Source of the DNA: Verrucomicrobiia bacterium
Lineage (GTDB): Bacteria > Verrucomicrobiota > Verrucomicrobiia > Palsa-1439
NCBI GenBank assembly: GCA_035577545.1
Contig: DATLVI010000034.1
Coordinates: 124,001 to 188,000, forward strand
Direction of reading: 5' to 3'
Length of the DNA: 64,000 nt
A program made the position numbers and the translations under genes. This document shows positions 35,010-43,609 of this stretch, in pieces (position 1 is the first letter of the stretch; every line of letters starts with the position of its first letter). Under the pieces are notes generated by a model. That model was given only the letters and a program-made list of their open reading frames with translations, searched no databases and was not told the DNA's origin.

Positions 35010-35804
35010 ATGCGCGTCACGTTTCTGGGCACGGGCACGAGTCATGGCATCCCGATGATTGGGTGTGACTGCACCGTATGCCGCTCCGACAATCCCCGCA
35101 ACAAACGCCTGCGGCCCTCCGTTTACATTGAAAACGGCGACCGGTGTTTGCTCGTGGATGCGACGCCTGATTTTCGCACGCAGGCGTTGCGGGCGAACAT
35201 CCGCCGGGTCGACGCGGTGTTGATGACGCACACTCACGCCGATCATGTCCTCGGGCTGGATGATTTGCGGGTATTCTGCCAGCGCTCCGGACAGAAAATG
35301 CCGATCTACGGATCGCCACATTCGATTGAGACGATCCAGCGGATGTTCTCCTACGCCTGCACGGAAACACCCGCATGGCCCGGGTTGCCCAGTTTTGAAT
35401 TGCACACGATGCAACCAGCCCAGCAATGCGAGGTCGCGGGAACGACGTTCCGCGTACTGCCGCTGTTGCATGGACAGATGACGGTGTACGGTTTCCTCTT
35501 TGGACGCGATGTGGCTTACGTCACGGACTGCAATGTCGTGTCCCCCGAAGTGATCGATGCTATTCGTGGCGTGACGGTGCTGGTGCTCGACGCCCTGCGG
35601 CACCGTCCCCATCCGACGCACCTGACCATCGATCAGGCGCGCGAAGTGGCGGGGCAGGTGGGTGCGAAGTTGACGCTGCTCACGCACCTGTGCCACGAGG
35701 CCGAGCACGAAGCGGTCGAGAAAGAACTGCCGCCGCAGGTGCGCGTGGCCTGCGATGGAATGCAAATCGAGGTGGCCGATGGCGAAGTGCGTTACCTGGC
35801 ATAA
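35010..35804 (+). CDS. Metallo-beta-lactamase fold hydrolase, PhnP-like
   Basis: 264-residue cytoplasmic phosphodiesterase-type hydrolase. MRVTFLGTGTSHGIPMIGCDCTVC at the start matches the PhnP group, including the CxxC near residue 20. The metal-binding motif is THTHADHVLGLDD, the bridging aspartate lies in YVTDCN, and a late histidine lies in LTHLCHE. In E. coli PhnP hydrolyses cyclic ribose phosphate in phosphonate use; no other phn gene is visible, so a nucleotide-repair or housekeeping role is equally likely. The last 26 nt overlap the next gene. Confidence 0.88.
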   Translation: MRVTFLGTGTSHGIPMIGCDCTVCRSDNPRNKRLRPSVYIENGDRCLLVDATPDFRTQALRANIRRVDAVLMTHTHADHVLGLDDLRVFCQRSGQKMPIYGSPHSIETIQRMFSYACTETPAWPGLPSFELHTMQPAQQCEVAGTTFRVLPLLHGQMTVYGFLFGRDVAYVTDCNVVSPEVIDAIRGVTVLVLDALRHRPHPTHLTIDQAREVAGQVGAKLTLLTHLCHEAEHEAVEKELPPQVRVACDGMQIEVADGEVRYLA

Positions 35805-37464
35805 GGCACGACTTTGGTTTGCGGCGTTGGCAGTCCTGCTATGGCTGCCACGCGTAGCGTCGGCCGATGATCCGGCGCAACGCGTCGTGATTGTCTACAA
35901 CGCAGAGGACCCCGATAGCAAACCACTCGCAGATTACTACGCCCGCAAACGCGGTGTCCCGACCAACCAGATTTGCGAGATTGGCATCCCCGTTGCGGAC
36001 ACGATCTCCCGCAAACAGTTCAACGAGAAAATTCGCGACCCGATCTGGCAGTTCCTCACCCACCGGGGATTGCTCCAGCAAGAGTCGCGAACAGTCATGG
36101 ACCCGGCGCTCGGCAAGGTCCCCTCGTTGGCCACCGTCAGCGCAAAAGTTTCGTACCTCGTGTTGATGTACGGCGTGCCGTTGGGCATCGCTCCAGACCC
36201 GAATCTTCAGGAGCTTTTCTCCGACAAGTCAAAGAAGGGATTACAGAGGGACGAAGCTTCCGTCGAAAGCGAGCTTGCACTCCTGCCCACCACCGGCCTG
36301 CCGATCCGGGGACCGCTTCGCAACCCATTCTTTGGTAACGCCTCTGAACGATTCGGACCGCCGTTGAACCAGGAGATACTGCTGGTGGGGCGCCTCGACG
36401 GGCCTGACGCGCAGACCGTACGGCGAATGATCGACGACGCGCAGACAGCCGAGCATTACGGACTGCACGGGCGCGCGTATTTCGACGCGCAGGGCACGCA
36501 CGACCCGGGCTACATCGTGGGTGACACCTGGATCACCAACGCCTGGCACGCCTTTCAACAGTCGGGCTACGAATGTGATCTCGATGAACAACCCGAGACG
36601 TTTGCGGAGGATTACCCGATGACGGACGCGGCGATTTACGCCGGCTGGTATTCGGACCGTGTGGTGGGGCCGTTCCGCCGTCCCGACTTCCGTTTCCAAA
36701 CAGGAGCCGTCGCGTATCACCTGCACTCGTCCAGTGGCGCGGCGGTGCGGACGCGCACGGCGTTTTGGGTTGGGCCGCTGCTTGCGAAGGGGGCAGCGGC
36801 GACGATGGGCAACGTGTATGAACCGTACCTTTCGCTCACGCCCCATATCGACATGTTTTTTCAGCGGCTGCTGGCCGGCGCGCCGTTTCTGGAGGCCGCG
36901 TACTACAGTGAGCCGGCTTTGAGCTGGCAGACGACGTTCGAGGGGGATCCACTGTACCGACCCTTTGCTGCTTCGTTGGACGAGCAAATCCAGCGGCTGG
37001 AGGCTGACCACAAGACGGAGGTTGAATGGGCGTATTTGCGGAGGGTCAACTTGTTGGTCGCGCAAGATGGAACCACGGAAGCGGAGGAGCTTTGCCGCAG
37101 CAAGGCCGGGGAATTGCACAGCGCCGTTCTTTACGAAAAACTGGGTGACATGCTGCGCGCAGCGCGCCGTGAACGGGAGGCGATCGAGGCGTACAGCAAG
37201 GCTGACGAAAAGCCCGCCGATCCGTACCGCGACATCCGGGTGGCGGTCAAAATGGCAACGGCTCATGTCGCGCGGAAGGAAACAGCGCAGGCGTTGGCCA
37301 TTTACGAACGACTCGGCGACGCCTACCCGACACATCACAACGTGGTCGAGTTCTTCCAGCGGGCGCGCGACCTGGCGCGGGCGCTGGGCGACGAGGCAAA
37401 GGCGAAGGCGTTGCAGGCGAAGATCGATCGGTTGTTGCCGGCAGGCCGGCAGGAAAAGAAGTGA
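35779..37464 (+). CDS. TIGR03790 family secreted protein with TPR-like C-terminus
   Basis: 561-residue exported protein. A signal peptide (LWFAALAVLLWLPRVASA) is followed by the TIGR03790 domain (about 22-390): VVIVYNAEDPDSKPLADYYARKRGVPTNQICEI at the start, YLVLMYGVPLGI and the late FWVGPLLAKGAAATMGNVYEPYL. The last 170 residues are helical, TPR-like. The family is found in PVC and related bacteria and has no known function. ATG at 35779 has GAGGTG five nt upstream and lies inside the PhnP-like gene, so translation is probably coupled. Confidence 0.83.
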   Translation: MAKCVTWHKARLWFAALAVLLWLPRVASADDPAQRVVIVYNAEDPDSKPLADYYARKRGVPTNQICEIGIPVADTISRKQFNEKIRDPIWQFLTHRGLLQQESRTVMDPALGKVPSLATVSAKVSYLVLMYGVPLGIAPDPNLQELFSDKSKKGLQRDEASVESELALLPTTGLPIRGPLRNPFFGNASERFGPPLNQEILLVGRLDGPDAQTVRRMIDDAQTAEHYGLHGRAYFDAQGTHDPGYIVGDTWITNAWHAFQQSGYECDLDEQPETFAEDYPMTDAAIYAGWYSDRVVGPFRRPDFRFQTGAVAYHLHSSSGAAVRTRTAFWVGPLLAKGAAATMGNVYEPYLSLTPHIDMFFQRLLAGAPFLEAAYYSEPALSWQTTFEGDPLYRPFAASLDEQIQRLEADHKTEVEWAYLRRVNLLVAQDGTTEAEELCRSKAGELHSAVLYEKLGDMLRAARREREAIEAYSKADEKPADPYRDIRVAVKMATAHVARKETAQALAIYERLGDAYPTHHNVVEFFQRARDLARALGDEAKAKALQAKIDRLLPAGRQEKK

Positions 37465-37522
37465 CAATGCGGCGCGTCTTTGCTATCAAGGCGCGCACGG
37501 AAGCGGGAAAGGCCTGATATTG

Positions 37523-38080
37523 ATGATCCTCGGACTGTTGGTGGTCGTTGCACTCTTTTTCGCCATGCTGCTCTGGGTGGTGAGTGTTTACAATAACCTG
37601 GTCACGCTTCGCAACCTCGTCGATAGCGCCTGGGCGCAGACCGATGTGCAACTGCGACGCCGCTACGATTTGATCCCCAATCTCGTCGAGACCGTCAAGG
37701 GTTACGCCACGCACGAACGGGAGACGTTCGAGAAGGTGACTCAGGCGCGCAATACCGCGATGAATGCCACTACCCCGGACGCCAAAGCGGGCGCCGAGAA
37801 CGCCCTCACGGGTGCCCTTAAATCCGTCTTCGCCGTCGCCGAGGCTTATCCCGAACTCAAAGCCAACCAGAATTTCACTGCTCTTCAACAGGAGCTGACC
37901 AACACGGAGGGCTTCATCGCGGAGTGTCGTTCGCATTACAACGACGCCGTCCTGACCTTGAACACCGCGCTACAAGTGTTTCCCGCCAGCGCCGTCGCCA
38001 ACCTGTTCAGTTTCCAAGCTCACGAATACTTCGGGGTCCCCGACGCCGTCGCCCGCGAGCCAGTGAAGGTGCAGTTCTAG
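37523..38080 (+). CDS. lemA: LemA family protein
   Basis: 185-residue membrane-anchored protein: N-terminal transmembrane helix ([21 protein letters not shown]), then the coiled helical LemA domain with [53 protein letters not shown] and [21 protein letters not shown]. Full length. LemA usually precedes an htpX protease or TPM-domain gene; neither is adjacent, the next gene being convergent. It overlaps that gene by 4 nt at the stop codons. The start at 37523 gives the expected N-terminus. Confidence 0.92.
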   Translation: MILGLLVVVALFFAMLLWVVSVYNNLVTLRNLVDSAWAQTDVQLRRRYDLIPNLVETVKGYATHERETFEKVTQARNTAMNATTPDAKAGAENALTGALKSVFAVAEAYPELKANQNFTALQQELTNTEGFIAECRSHYNDAVLTLNTALQVFPASAVANLFSFQAHEYFGVPDAVAREPVKVQF

Positions 38081-39084
38081 CCGCGCGACTTCTCAAACGC
38101 AGCATCGAACGCGCGGGCGCTGGCCTTGAAATCGAGTTTCTTCACGAAGGCGCAGGCTTCGTTCGCGCCGTGCTCGCGGTCCATGCGGCTGTCTTCCCAT
38201 TCGACGGAGAGTGGGCCCTGATAGCCGATGTCGTTGAGCGCGACGATGATCTCCTCGAAGTTGATGTCGCCATGGCCGAGCGAACGGAAGTCCCAGTAGC
38301 GGCTAGGATTGCCGAAATTTGTGTGCCCACCGAATACACCAACCATGCCGTCGCCGTGTCCCCACCAGACGTCTTTCATGTGAACATGAAAAATACGCGG
38401 CGCGAGTATGCGAAGGAATTTTACGTAATCGACGTGCTGATAACCGAGGTGTGAGGGATCGTAGTTGATTCCAAATGACCTGTGGCCTTGCAGCGCGGCC
38501 ACTGCTCGTAGCGTGGTCATGGTGTCGAAGGCGATCTCGGTCGGATGCACTTCGAGGGCGAACCGCACGCCACACTTCTTAAACTCGTCGAGGATCGGGT
38601 TCCACATCTTCGCGAAGAAGGCGAAGCCGTCGTCGATCATCGCCGACGAAACGGGCGGGAACGAGTAGAGCAGGTGCCAGATGGAACTTCCGGTGAAACC
38701 GTTGACGACCTTGACGCCGAGGTTCTTCGCGGCCTGTGCGGTGCGCATCATCTCCTCGGCGGCGCGTTTCCGAACATCAGCGGGCTTCCCGTTCCCCCAG
38801 ACGTGCGGCGGCAGGATGGACTTGTGGCGCTCGTCGATGTTGTCGCAGACGGCCTGGCCGGCCAGATGATTGCTGATTGCCCAGGTCTTCAATCCATGCC
38901 GCGCAAGGATTTCATGGCGCGTGTCACAATACGCCTTCGATTTGGCGCCCTGCCGCACATCGAAGTGATCGCCCCAACAGGCCAATTCCAGCCCGTCGAA
39001 GCCGAAGCTTTTCGCCTTCTGGCAAATAGTTTCAAAAGGAAGGTCGGCCCACTGGCCGGTAAAAAGTGTGACGGGTCTGCCCAT
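38077..39084 (-). CDS. Sugar phosphate isomerase/epimerase (xylose isomerase-like TIM barrel)
   Basis: 335-residue cytoplasmic AP-endonuclease-2-like barrel. Recognisable elements: [45 protein letters not shown] with the metal-binding Glu, [20 protein letters not shown] and the late LSVEWEDS. These are the metal-site residues of the family. The sugar substrate is unknown. ATG at 39084 has GGAGG eight nt upstream; the open frame to 39183 overlaps tatD. Convergent with lemA. Confidence 0.9.
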   Translation of the reverse strand: MGRPVTLFTGQWADLPFETICQKAKSFGFDGLELACWGDHFDVRQGAKSKAYCDTRHEILARHGLKTWAISNHLAGQAVCDNIDERHKSILPPHVWGNGKPADVRKRAAEEMMRTAQAAKNLGVKVVNGFTGSSIWHLLYSFPPVSSAMIDDGFAFFAKMWNPILDEFKKCGVRFALEVHPTEIAFDTMTTLRAVAALQGHRSFGINYDPSHLGYQHVDYVKFLRILAPRIFHVHMKDVWWGHGDGMVGVFGGHTNFGNPSRYWDFRSLGHGDINFEEIIVALNDIGYQGPLSVEWEDSRMDREHGANEACAFVKKLDFKASARAFDAAFEKSRG

Positions 39085-39163
39085 GATTGTCGCCTCCGTG
39101 TGATTCGCGTTGAACTCGCCGCGGCACGAGTGATAAACAAGGGGCGAACGCTTTTCAAGCATC

Positions 39164-39958
39164 ATGTTTGTCGATAGCCACACACATCTCTGTTATCCCG
39201 ACTTTGCCGAGGAACTGCCGCAAGTGGTCGAGCGCGCCCAGGCCGCCAAGGTAACGCAGATTGTCAGTATTGCCACGGATTTGGAGGCGGCGCGAAAGAC
39301 GCTGGGCATCGCCCGGCAGTTCGAGGCCGTGTATGCCGCGGTCGGGCTGCATCCCGGTGAGGTTCCCACCGTCTCGCTCTGTGACATGAAAGAACTCGCC
39401 CAACTGGCGGCGGAGCCGAAGGTCGTGGCGATTGGGGAGACGGGCTTGGACTATTACCGGGAGGCGAAGGACGATGCGGCGTTGCGGCAACAGCAAAAAG
39501 ATTTGTTCTGGGCACAGCTCGAATTGGCGAAGGAACGCAAACTGCCGGTAGTGATCCACAATCGCGCCGCCGAAGTGGACATTCTGGAAATCCTTGGCGC
39601 CCACGCGGAGAGCCTGCCGAAAGAATGGCGGCCGTGGGGCGTGATGCATTGTTTCTCGGGAGATGAGAAGTTCGCATTCGATTGCATCGAGCTGGGCCTG
39701 CTCATCAGCTACACGGGCATCCTGACCTTCAAGAACGCGACGGCGTTGCGCGATGTGGCCGGGAAAGTGGCGCTCGATTACGTGATGCTCGAGACCGACG
39801 CGCCATACCTGGCGCCGGTGCCTCACCGTGGGAAACGCAACGAGTCGTCCTATGTGCCGCTGATCGCGGAAGTGTTGGCGCAGGTAAAGGGCGTCTCGGT
39901 GGAAGAGATTGCCCGGGCCACGACCGGAAATGCCCGGCGGTTGTTTCGATTGCCGTAG
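39164..39958 (+). CDS. tatD: TatD family metal-dependent hydrolase
   Basis: 264-residue cytoplasmic deoxyribonuclease-type TIM barrel of standard length. Metal ligands visible: [11 protein letters not shown] (HxH), GETGLDYY (Glu near residue 92), [19 protein letters not shown] and ETDAPYLAP. Members act as 3'-5' exonuclease in DNA repair. It is divergent from the isomerase-like gene and followed after 17 bp by a membrane-anchored TPR protein. Confidence 0.94.
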   Translation: MFVDSHTHLCYPDFAEELPQVVERAQAAKVTQIVSIATDLEAARKTLGIARQFEAVYAAVGLHPGEVPTVSLCDMKELAQLAAEPKVVAIGETGLDYYREAKDDAALRQQQKDLFWAQLELAKERKLPVVIHNRAAEVDILEILGAHAESLPKEWRPWGVMHCFSGDEKFAFDCIELGLLISYTGILTFKNATALRDVAGKVALDYVMLETDAPYLAPVPHRGKRNESSYVPLIAEVLAQVKGVSVEEIARATTGNARRLFRLP

Positions 39959-39975
39959 ACTGCTACATTGTCGTC

Positions 39976-40578
39976 ATGGATTTCGTAGGTGGCGCGGGCT
40001 CGGCATTTATCACAGTGGGAATTGTTGCCGGCCTTGGAATTGTGGCGTTTCTCATCGTCGGTTTCCCGTTACTCCGGAAAATCAGCGAGAATCTTTTCTC
40101 CTTCTACGGACCTTCTGATGACAGCACGCAAATCACCCCCGAATATAGCATTGCCGAGGCGCGGGTGAACACCGGCAGGTATTCCGAGGCGATTGAGGAG
40201 TACCGCAAGGTCATCGTCCGTCATCCGGACGACATGTATCCGCACCTGCGCATTGCGGACATTGCGCTAAAGTATCTGCAGGACAACCAGACCACCGAGA
40301 TGGAACTGCAGGCGGCCCTCACGAAAGCGAAAGGCGAAGATTCGGTCGCACTGGCCGCCGGCCGGCTGGCCGATCTGTATCAACACACGCTACAAGATCC
40401 TGCCCGAGCGCTCGACGTGATGAAACAGTTACGCGAGAAAATCCCGACAACGAAGCAGGCAAAGCTCGCGGAGGAACGCATCGTGATTCTGGAGGGGATC
40501 GTCCATTCTGGCGAAACATTGCCGGAATCGCCCGGCAAGATTGCCGCCAGGCCGTCACGCTTCAAGTTGACGGATTAG
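39976..40578 (+). CDS. Membrane-anchored TPR-like protein
   Basis: 200 residues. An N-terminal transmembrane helix (FITVGIVAGLGIVAFLIVGFPLL), then helical repeats (EYSIAEARVNTGRYSEAIEEYRKVIVRHPDDMYPHLRIADIALK; RLADLYQHTLQDPARALDVMKQLREKIP) of the tetratricopeptide type. Probably a scaffold facing one side of the membrane. ATG at 39976 follows tatD closely, so the two are likely co-transcribed. Its last 24 nt overlap the convergent methyltransferase gene. Confidence 0.78.
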   Translation: MDFVGGAGSAFITVGIVAGLGIVAFLIVGFPLLRKISENLFSFYGPSDDSTQITPEYSIAEARVNTGRYSEAIEEYRKVIVRHPDDMYPHLRIADIALKYLQDNQTTEMELQAALTKAKGEDSVALAAGRLADLYQHTLQDPARALDVMKQLREKIPTTKQAKLAEERIVILEGIVHSGETLPESPGKIAARPSRFKLTD

Positions 40579-41331
40579 CCGCCCAAAGTACAGCCGCGTG
40601 GCGTAATCGAAAGAAACATTGCCGTTGATCTGGTACTTGTCGAAAAGCGCGCGTAACGCCTCGAGCATGGGTTGATAATTTGGATGGCTTGACTCGGGCG
40701 TGTAGGATGACGAGAGCAGCCGGCCTTCCACTCCGTCGTAGTCGAAGACTTGCCGATTCTCGAACTCTCTCAGCGTGAACGGTTGTGGAGCGAAGAATGC
40801 CGTGATCGCGTCGGCATCGACGTTTCGGTGATCGACCGTCGCGTAGTCGGTGCCGTACTTCTGCAGCAAGTCTTCATATGCGCGCAGGAAGGGGCACGTA
40901 TCCGTCAGCCGTTCGTTCCAGATCAACGCCACCCAACCGTTCGGCTTGAGAATGCGCGCGAATTCCTTCCGCGCCCGCTCGCGGTCAAACCAATGAAACG
41001 CCTGGCCCGCCGTGACGAAATCAACCGAAGAGTCCGCCAGAGTCGTCGCCTCTGCCATTCCATTGATGCTCCTGAAGACTGCGTATTTGCCCAACAGTCG
41101 CGAACCTGCCTCCCGCATCTCGCGATTCGGCTCCACGCCGAACACCGGGTTCCCGTTCTTCAGGAATAACTCGGATAGAATCCCTGTTCCCGACCCGATG
41201 TCGGCGACGACTGACCCAGCGGTCAGCCCGCATTCCTTTGTGAAGGTTTCAACCAGGCCGATCGGATAACCCGGCCGATACTTGACGTAGTTCTCCACGC
41301 GATTGGAGAAGCGGAGGGTGGGATTGATCAT
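40555..41331 (-). CDS. Class I SAM-dependent methyltransferase
   Basis: 258-residue cytoplasmic protein with a Rossmann-like methyltransferase fold: motif I VVADIGSGTGILSELFL (about 41-57), the acidic end of strand 2 (FGVEPN), and DFVTAGQAFHWFDRERARKEFARILKPNGWVALIWNE, typical of methyltransferase type 11. Begins with FSNRVENYVKYRPGYP, seen in a small-molecule subgroup. The substrate is unknown. First gene of a same-strand run towards lower coordinates but convergent with the TPR gene. Confidence 0.9.
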   Translation of the reverse strand: MINPTLRFSNRVENYVKYRPGYPIGLVETFTKECGLTAGSVVADIGSGTGILSELFLKNGNPVFGVEPNREMREAGSRLLGKYAVFRSINGMAEATTLADSSVDFVTAGQAFHWFDRERARKEFARILKPNGWVALIWNERLTDTCPFLRAYEDLLQKYGTDYATVDHRNVDADAITAFFAPQPFTLREFENRQVFDYDGVEGRLLSSSYTPESSHPNYQPMLEALRALFDKYQINGNVSFDYATRLYFGRLIRQLEA

Positions 41332-41341
41332 CGGCAGTCGT

Positions 41342-41749
41342 TCAGAGTTTGCTTCTCAGCCTGTAGGTGCCGTTGCCGATGAAGTCCTGCGCGACGCCGT
41401 TGGTGCTGACCTTGATGGTGATCTGCACAGTGGACTTCTTTTCGTCCACCAGGATGCTTCCCGAATCAATCGGCACCAGATGGAAATTGGCGTCCTTCAA
41501 CTCGATATCATCCTTCGCATATTTCGTCGCCTTACCCTTTAACTCGAAGCCGTATTCCCATTGCAGTGAGCGGGTACTGAGACCGCAGGACCCAAAAAAC
41601 ACCCCGTGCTTGAGATTCTTCAGGTCAAAAGCGAAACGGAATTGTCCCGACGGCTGATTTGTGTAGGAACGCCAGAGCGAAACCTCCGTGCCGGCGCTGG
41701 CAACTCCCGCCAACGAGAAGAGCAGCAACAAACTGAGGACGGCACGCAT
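41342..41749 (-). CDS. Small secreted protein, unknown
   Basis: 135 residues. A signal peptide (VLSLLLLFSLAGVASA) precedes a beta-rich domain (SGQFRFAFDLKNLKHGVFFG..., STVQITIKVSTNGVAQDFIGNGTYRLRSKL). No family recognised. The ATG at 41749 was chosen over GTG at 41764 because it starts the signal peptide directly. It ends 10 bp before the methyltransferase gene start, so the two may be one transcript. Confidence 0.65.
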   Translation of the reverse strand: MRAVLSLLLLFSLAGVASAGTEVSLWRSYTNQPSGQFRFAFDLKNLKHGVFFGSCGLSTRSLQWEYGFELKGKATKYAKDDIELKDANFHLVPIDSGSILVDEKKSTVQITIKVSTNGVAQDFIGNGTYRLRSKL

Positions 41750-41777
41750 CTTTCCCGAAATCACCGCGCACGACCCG

Positions 41778-42170
41778 TCAATACGCGAGACTGAGTTTGT
41801 AGCGCAGGATATTGCCGCAATGGACCGTGTCGATGGTGGTCTTGCTGCGCCAGCCTTCGCAGGACTTTTCGCCGCTCACCGTGGTGCGCTTCCCGGCCAC
41901 AGCTTTGGCCAGTTCGTCGGTCAGGTCGAAATCGCCGCGGATGCATTCGCCGTTGGGGCAGTTGAAACGAAAGACGGATTTGGCGTTGGCGAGGTTCACC
42001 GTGTACTTGACCTGGCTGGTCTTGGACGTGCCTTCGGGATCGTAGAAACTCAGATCAACGGTCAGGGATTTCAGTTTCGCGAAGCGGGCGGCGAGACTGA
42101 GGGAGTCCTTGACGCGCTGGCTTTCCAGTTCACGGTGTTCGAAGCGTGCGCCTGTTCTTTGTCGATACAT
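41778..42170 (-). CDS. Hypothetical protein with conserved cysteines
   Basis: 130 residues, beta-rich (LKSLTVDLSFYDPEGTSKTSQVKYTVNLANAKSVFRFNC). Four cysteines occur in pairs (CPNGEC; then SCEGW and VHCGN), which could form disulfides or bind metal. No signal peptide with this start (ATG at 42170); the open frame extends to 42212. I do not recognise the family. Same strand as the following small secreted protein, 28 bp apart. Confidence 0.6.
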   Translation of the reverse strand: MYRQRTGARFEHRELESQRVKDSLSLAARFAKLKSLTVDLSFYDPEGTSKTSQVKYTVNLANAKSVFRFNCPNGECIRGDFDLTDELAKAVAGKRTTVSGEKSCEGWRSKTTIDTVHCGNILRYKLSLAY

Positions 42171-42272
42171 GAGTACAATTCTGTTTACTGCGTTCGACGG
42201 CAAGAATACCACAAAAGCGCACTCCTGTCTGTAACAATCGCAATGAGGAATCCAGGGTAGTTAACGGCTTAT

Positions 42273-43553
42273 TTACAGGCTCTTGAAGTAGAACCCGGCA
42301 GTTTCGGCGGCGTGGCGGTCAAAGAGGTTCTTGATGTCGATCAGCACGGGCGGGGACATCTTTGCCTTTAGCTGGTCGAGCGTGAGTGAGCGGAAGGCGT
42401 TGTGCTTGTTGGCGACAAGGACGCAGTCGCACTGGGGCACTTTGTCGAATTCGACGTTCTCGATGCCGAAATATTTGCGGACGATGTCGGCCGAAAGCAG
42501 TGGATCGCAGCCGAGCACTTTCACACCAAAACCCTGCAGGTAGGTGATGATACTGTGCACCTTGCTGTTGCGGATATCCGGGACGTTCTCTTTGAACGTC
42601 AGCCCGAGGATCACCACGGTAGCGCCCTTAATCGGCTTGCCGACGTGGGCGATGCCCTTGATGACCATTTCGCCCACATGGACCGGCATCGAGTCGTTGA
42701 TCTGACGCCCCGCGAGAATTACCTGCGGGTGGTAGCCGAACTGTTGGGCGCGGTAGGTGAGATAGTACGGATCGACGCCGATGCAATGTCCGCCGACGAG
42801 GCCGGGGTGGTACTTATGGAAATTCCATTTCGTGCCCGCCGCCGCAAGGACTTCCTCGGTGTTGAGGCCGAGACGCCCAAAAATAAGCGAAAGCTCGTTC
42901 ATGAGCGCAATGTTGAGGTCGCGCTGGATGTTCTCGATCACCTTCGCCGCCTCAGCGGTCGCAATGCTGGGCGCATGATAAACACTCTTGGCGACAAGCG
43001 AATAGAGGGCGCCGACTTCTTCGAGGGTCTCGGCGTCGCAACCGCTGACGATCTTGACGATTTTATCGACCGTATGCTCGTGGTCACCCGGATTGATGCG
43101 CTCAGGGGAGTAGCCAATCTTGAAATCGCCAAGTTTCAATCCCGATTTCTCTTCAAGGATCGGAAGGCAAACTTCGTCCGTGACGCCGGGATAGACGGTG
43201 CTTTCAAAAATCACGACGGAACCTTTGCTGAGGTTCTCACCCACGATGCGCGAGGCGCTGATGACCGGTTCCAAGTCGGGGACGTTGGCCTTGTCGACAG
43301 GTGTGGGCACCGCGACAATGATATAGCGGCATTCGCAGAGCGCTTTGGGATCGGCGGTGAAGTTGATGTTGGAGCTCTTGAGGTCGCCGCCGAGCGTTTC
43401 GCCGGTACGATCAACGCCGCTCTGCAGTTCCTCAATGCGGCGGGCATTGATGTCGAACCCGACAACGGTCAGGTGCCTGGCGAAAGAAACCGCCAGCGGC
43501 AAGCCGACATAGCCGAGACCGACAATCGCAACTTTTCCTTCAATCTTCCTCAT
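42273..43553 (-). CDS. Nucleotide-sugar 6-dehydrogenase (WbpA/TviB/WecC type)
   Basis: 426-residue cytoplasmic enzyme that oxidises the C6 hydroxyl of a UDP-N-acetylhexosamine to the uronic acid using NAD+. N-terminal Rossmann motif VAIVGLGYVGLPLAVSFAR, then IIVAVPTPVDK, FESTVYPGVTDEVCLPILE, YSPERINPGD, and the catalytic cysteine in GGHCIGVDPYYLTYRAQQ (about 264-281), followed by GLTFKENVPDIRNSK. The sequence is of the TviB/WbpA subgroup, used for exopolysaccharide or capsule. No other polysaccharide gene lies beside it. Confidence 0.93.
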   Translation of the reverse strand: MRKIEGKVAIVGLGYVGLPLAVSFARHLTVVGFDINARRIEELQSGVDRTGETLGGDLKSSNINFTADPKALCECRYIIVAVPTPVDKANVPDLEPVISASRIVGENLSKGSVVIFESTVYPGVTDEVCLPILEEKSGLKLGDFKIGYSPERINPGDHEHTVDKIVKIVSGCDAETLEEVGALYSLVAKSVYHAPSIATAEAAKVIENIQRDLNIALMNELSLIFGRLGLNTEEVLAAAGTKWNFHKYHPGLVGGHCIGVDPYYLTYRAQQFGYHPQVILAGRQINDSMPVHVGEMVIKGIAHVGKPIKGATVVILGLTFKENVPDIRNSKVHSIITYLQGFGVKVLGCDPLLSADIVRKYFGIENVEFDKVPQCDCVLVANKHNAFRSLTLDQLKAKMSPPVLIDIKNLFDRHAAETAGFYFKSL

Positions 43554-43609
43554 GGTGTCCCATCAGTAGCTGAGAAATAGCAGTTATTGTGCTGGAAATC
43601 CAGCCCGGC

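Noticed and set aside
36241-37467. 408-codon reverse open frame
   Set aside because: Entirely antisense to the TIGR03790 gene, Arg-rich, and without any domain.
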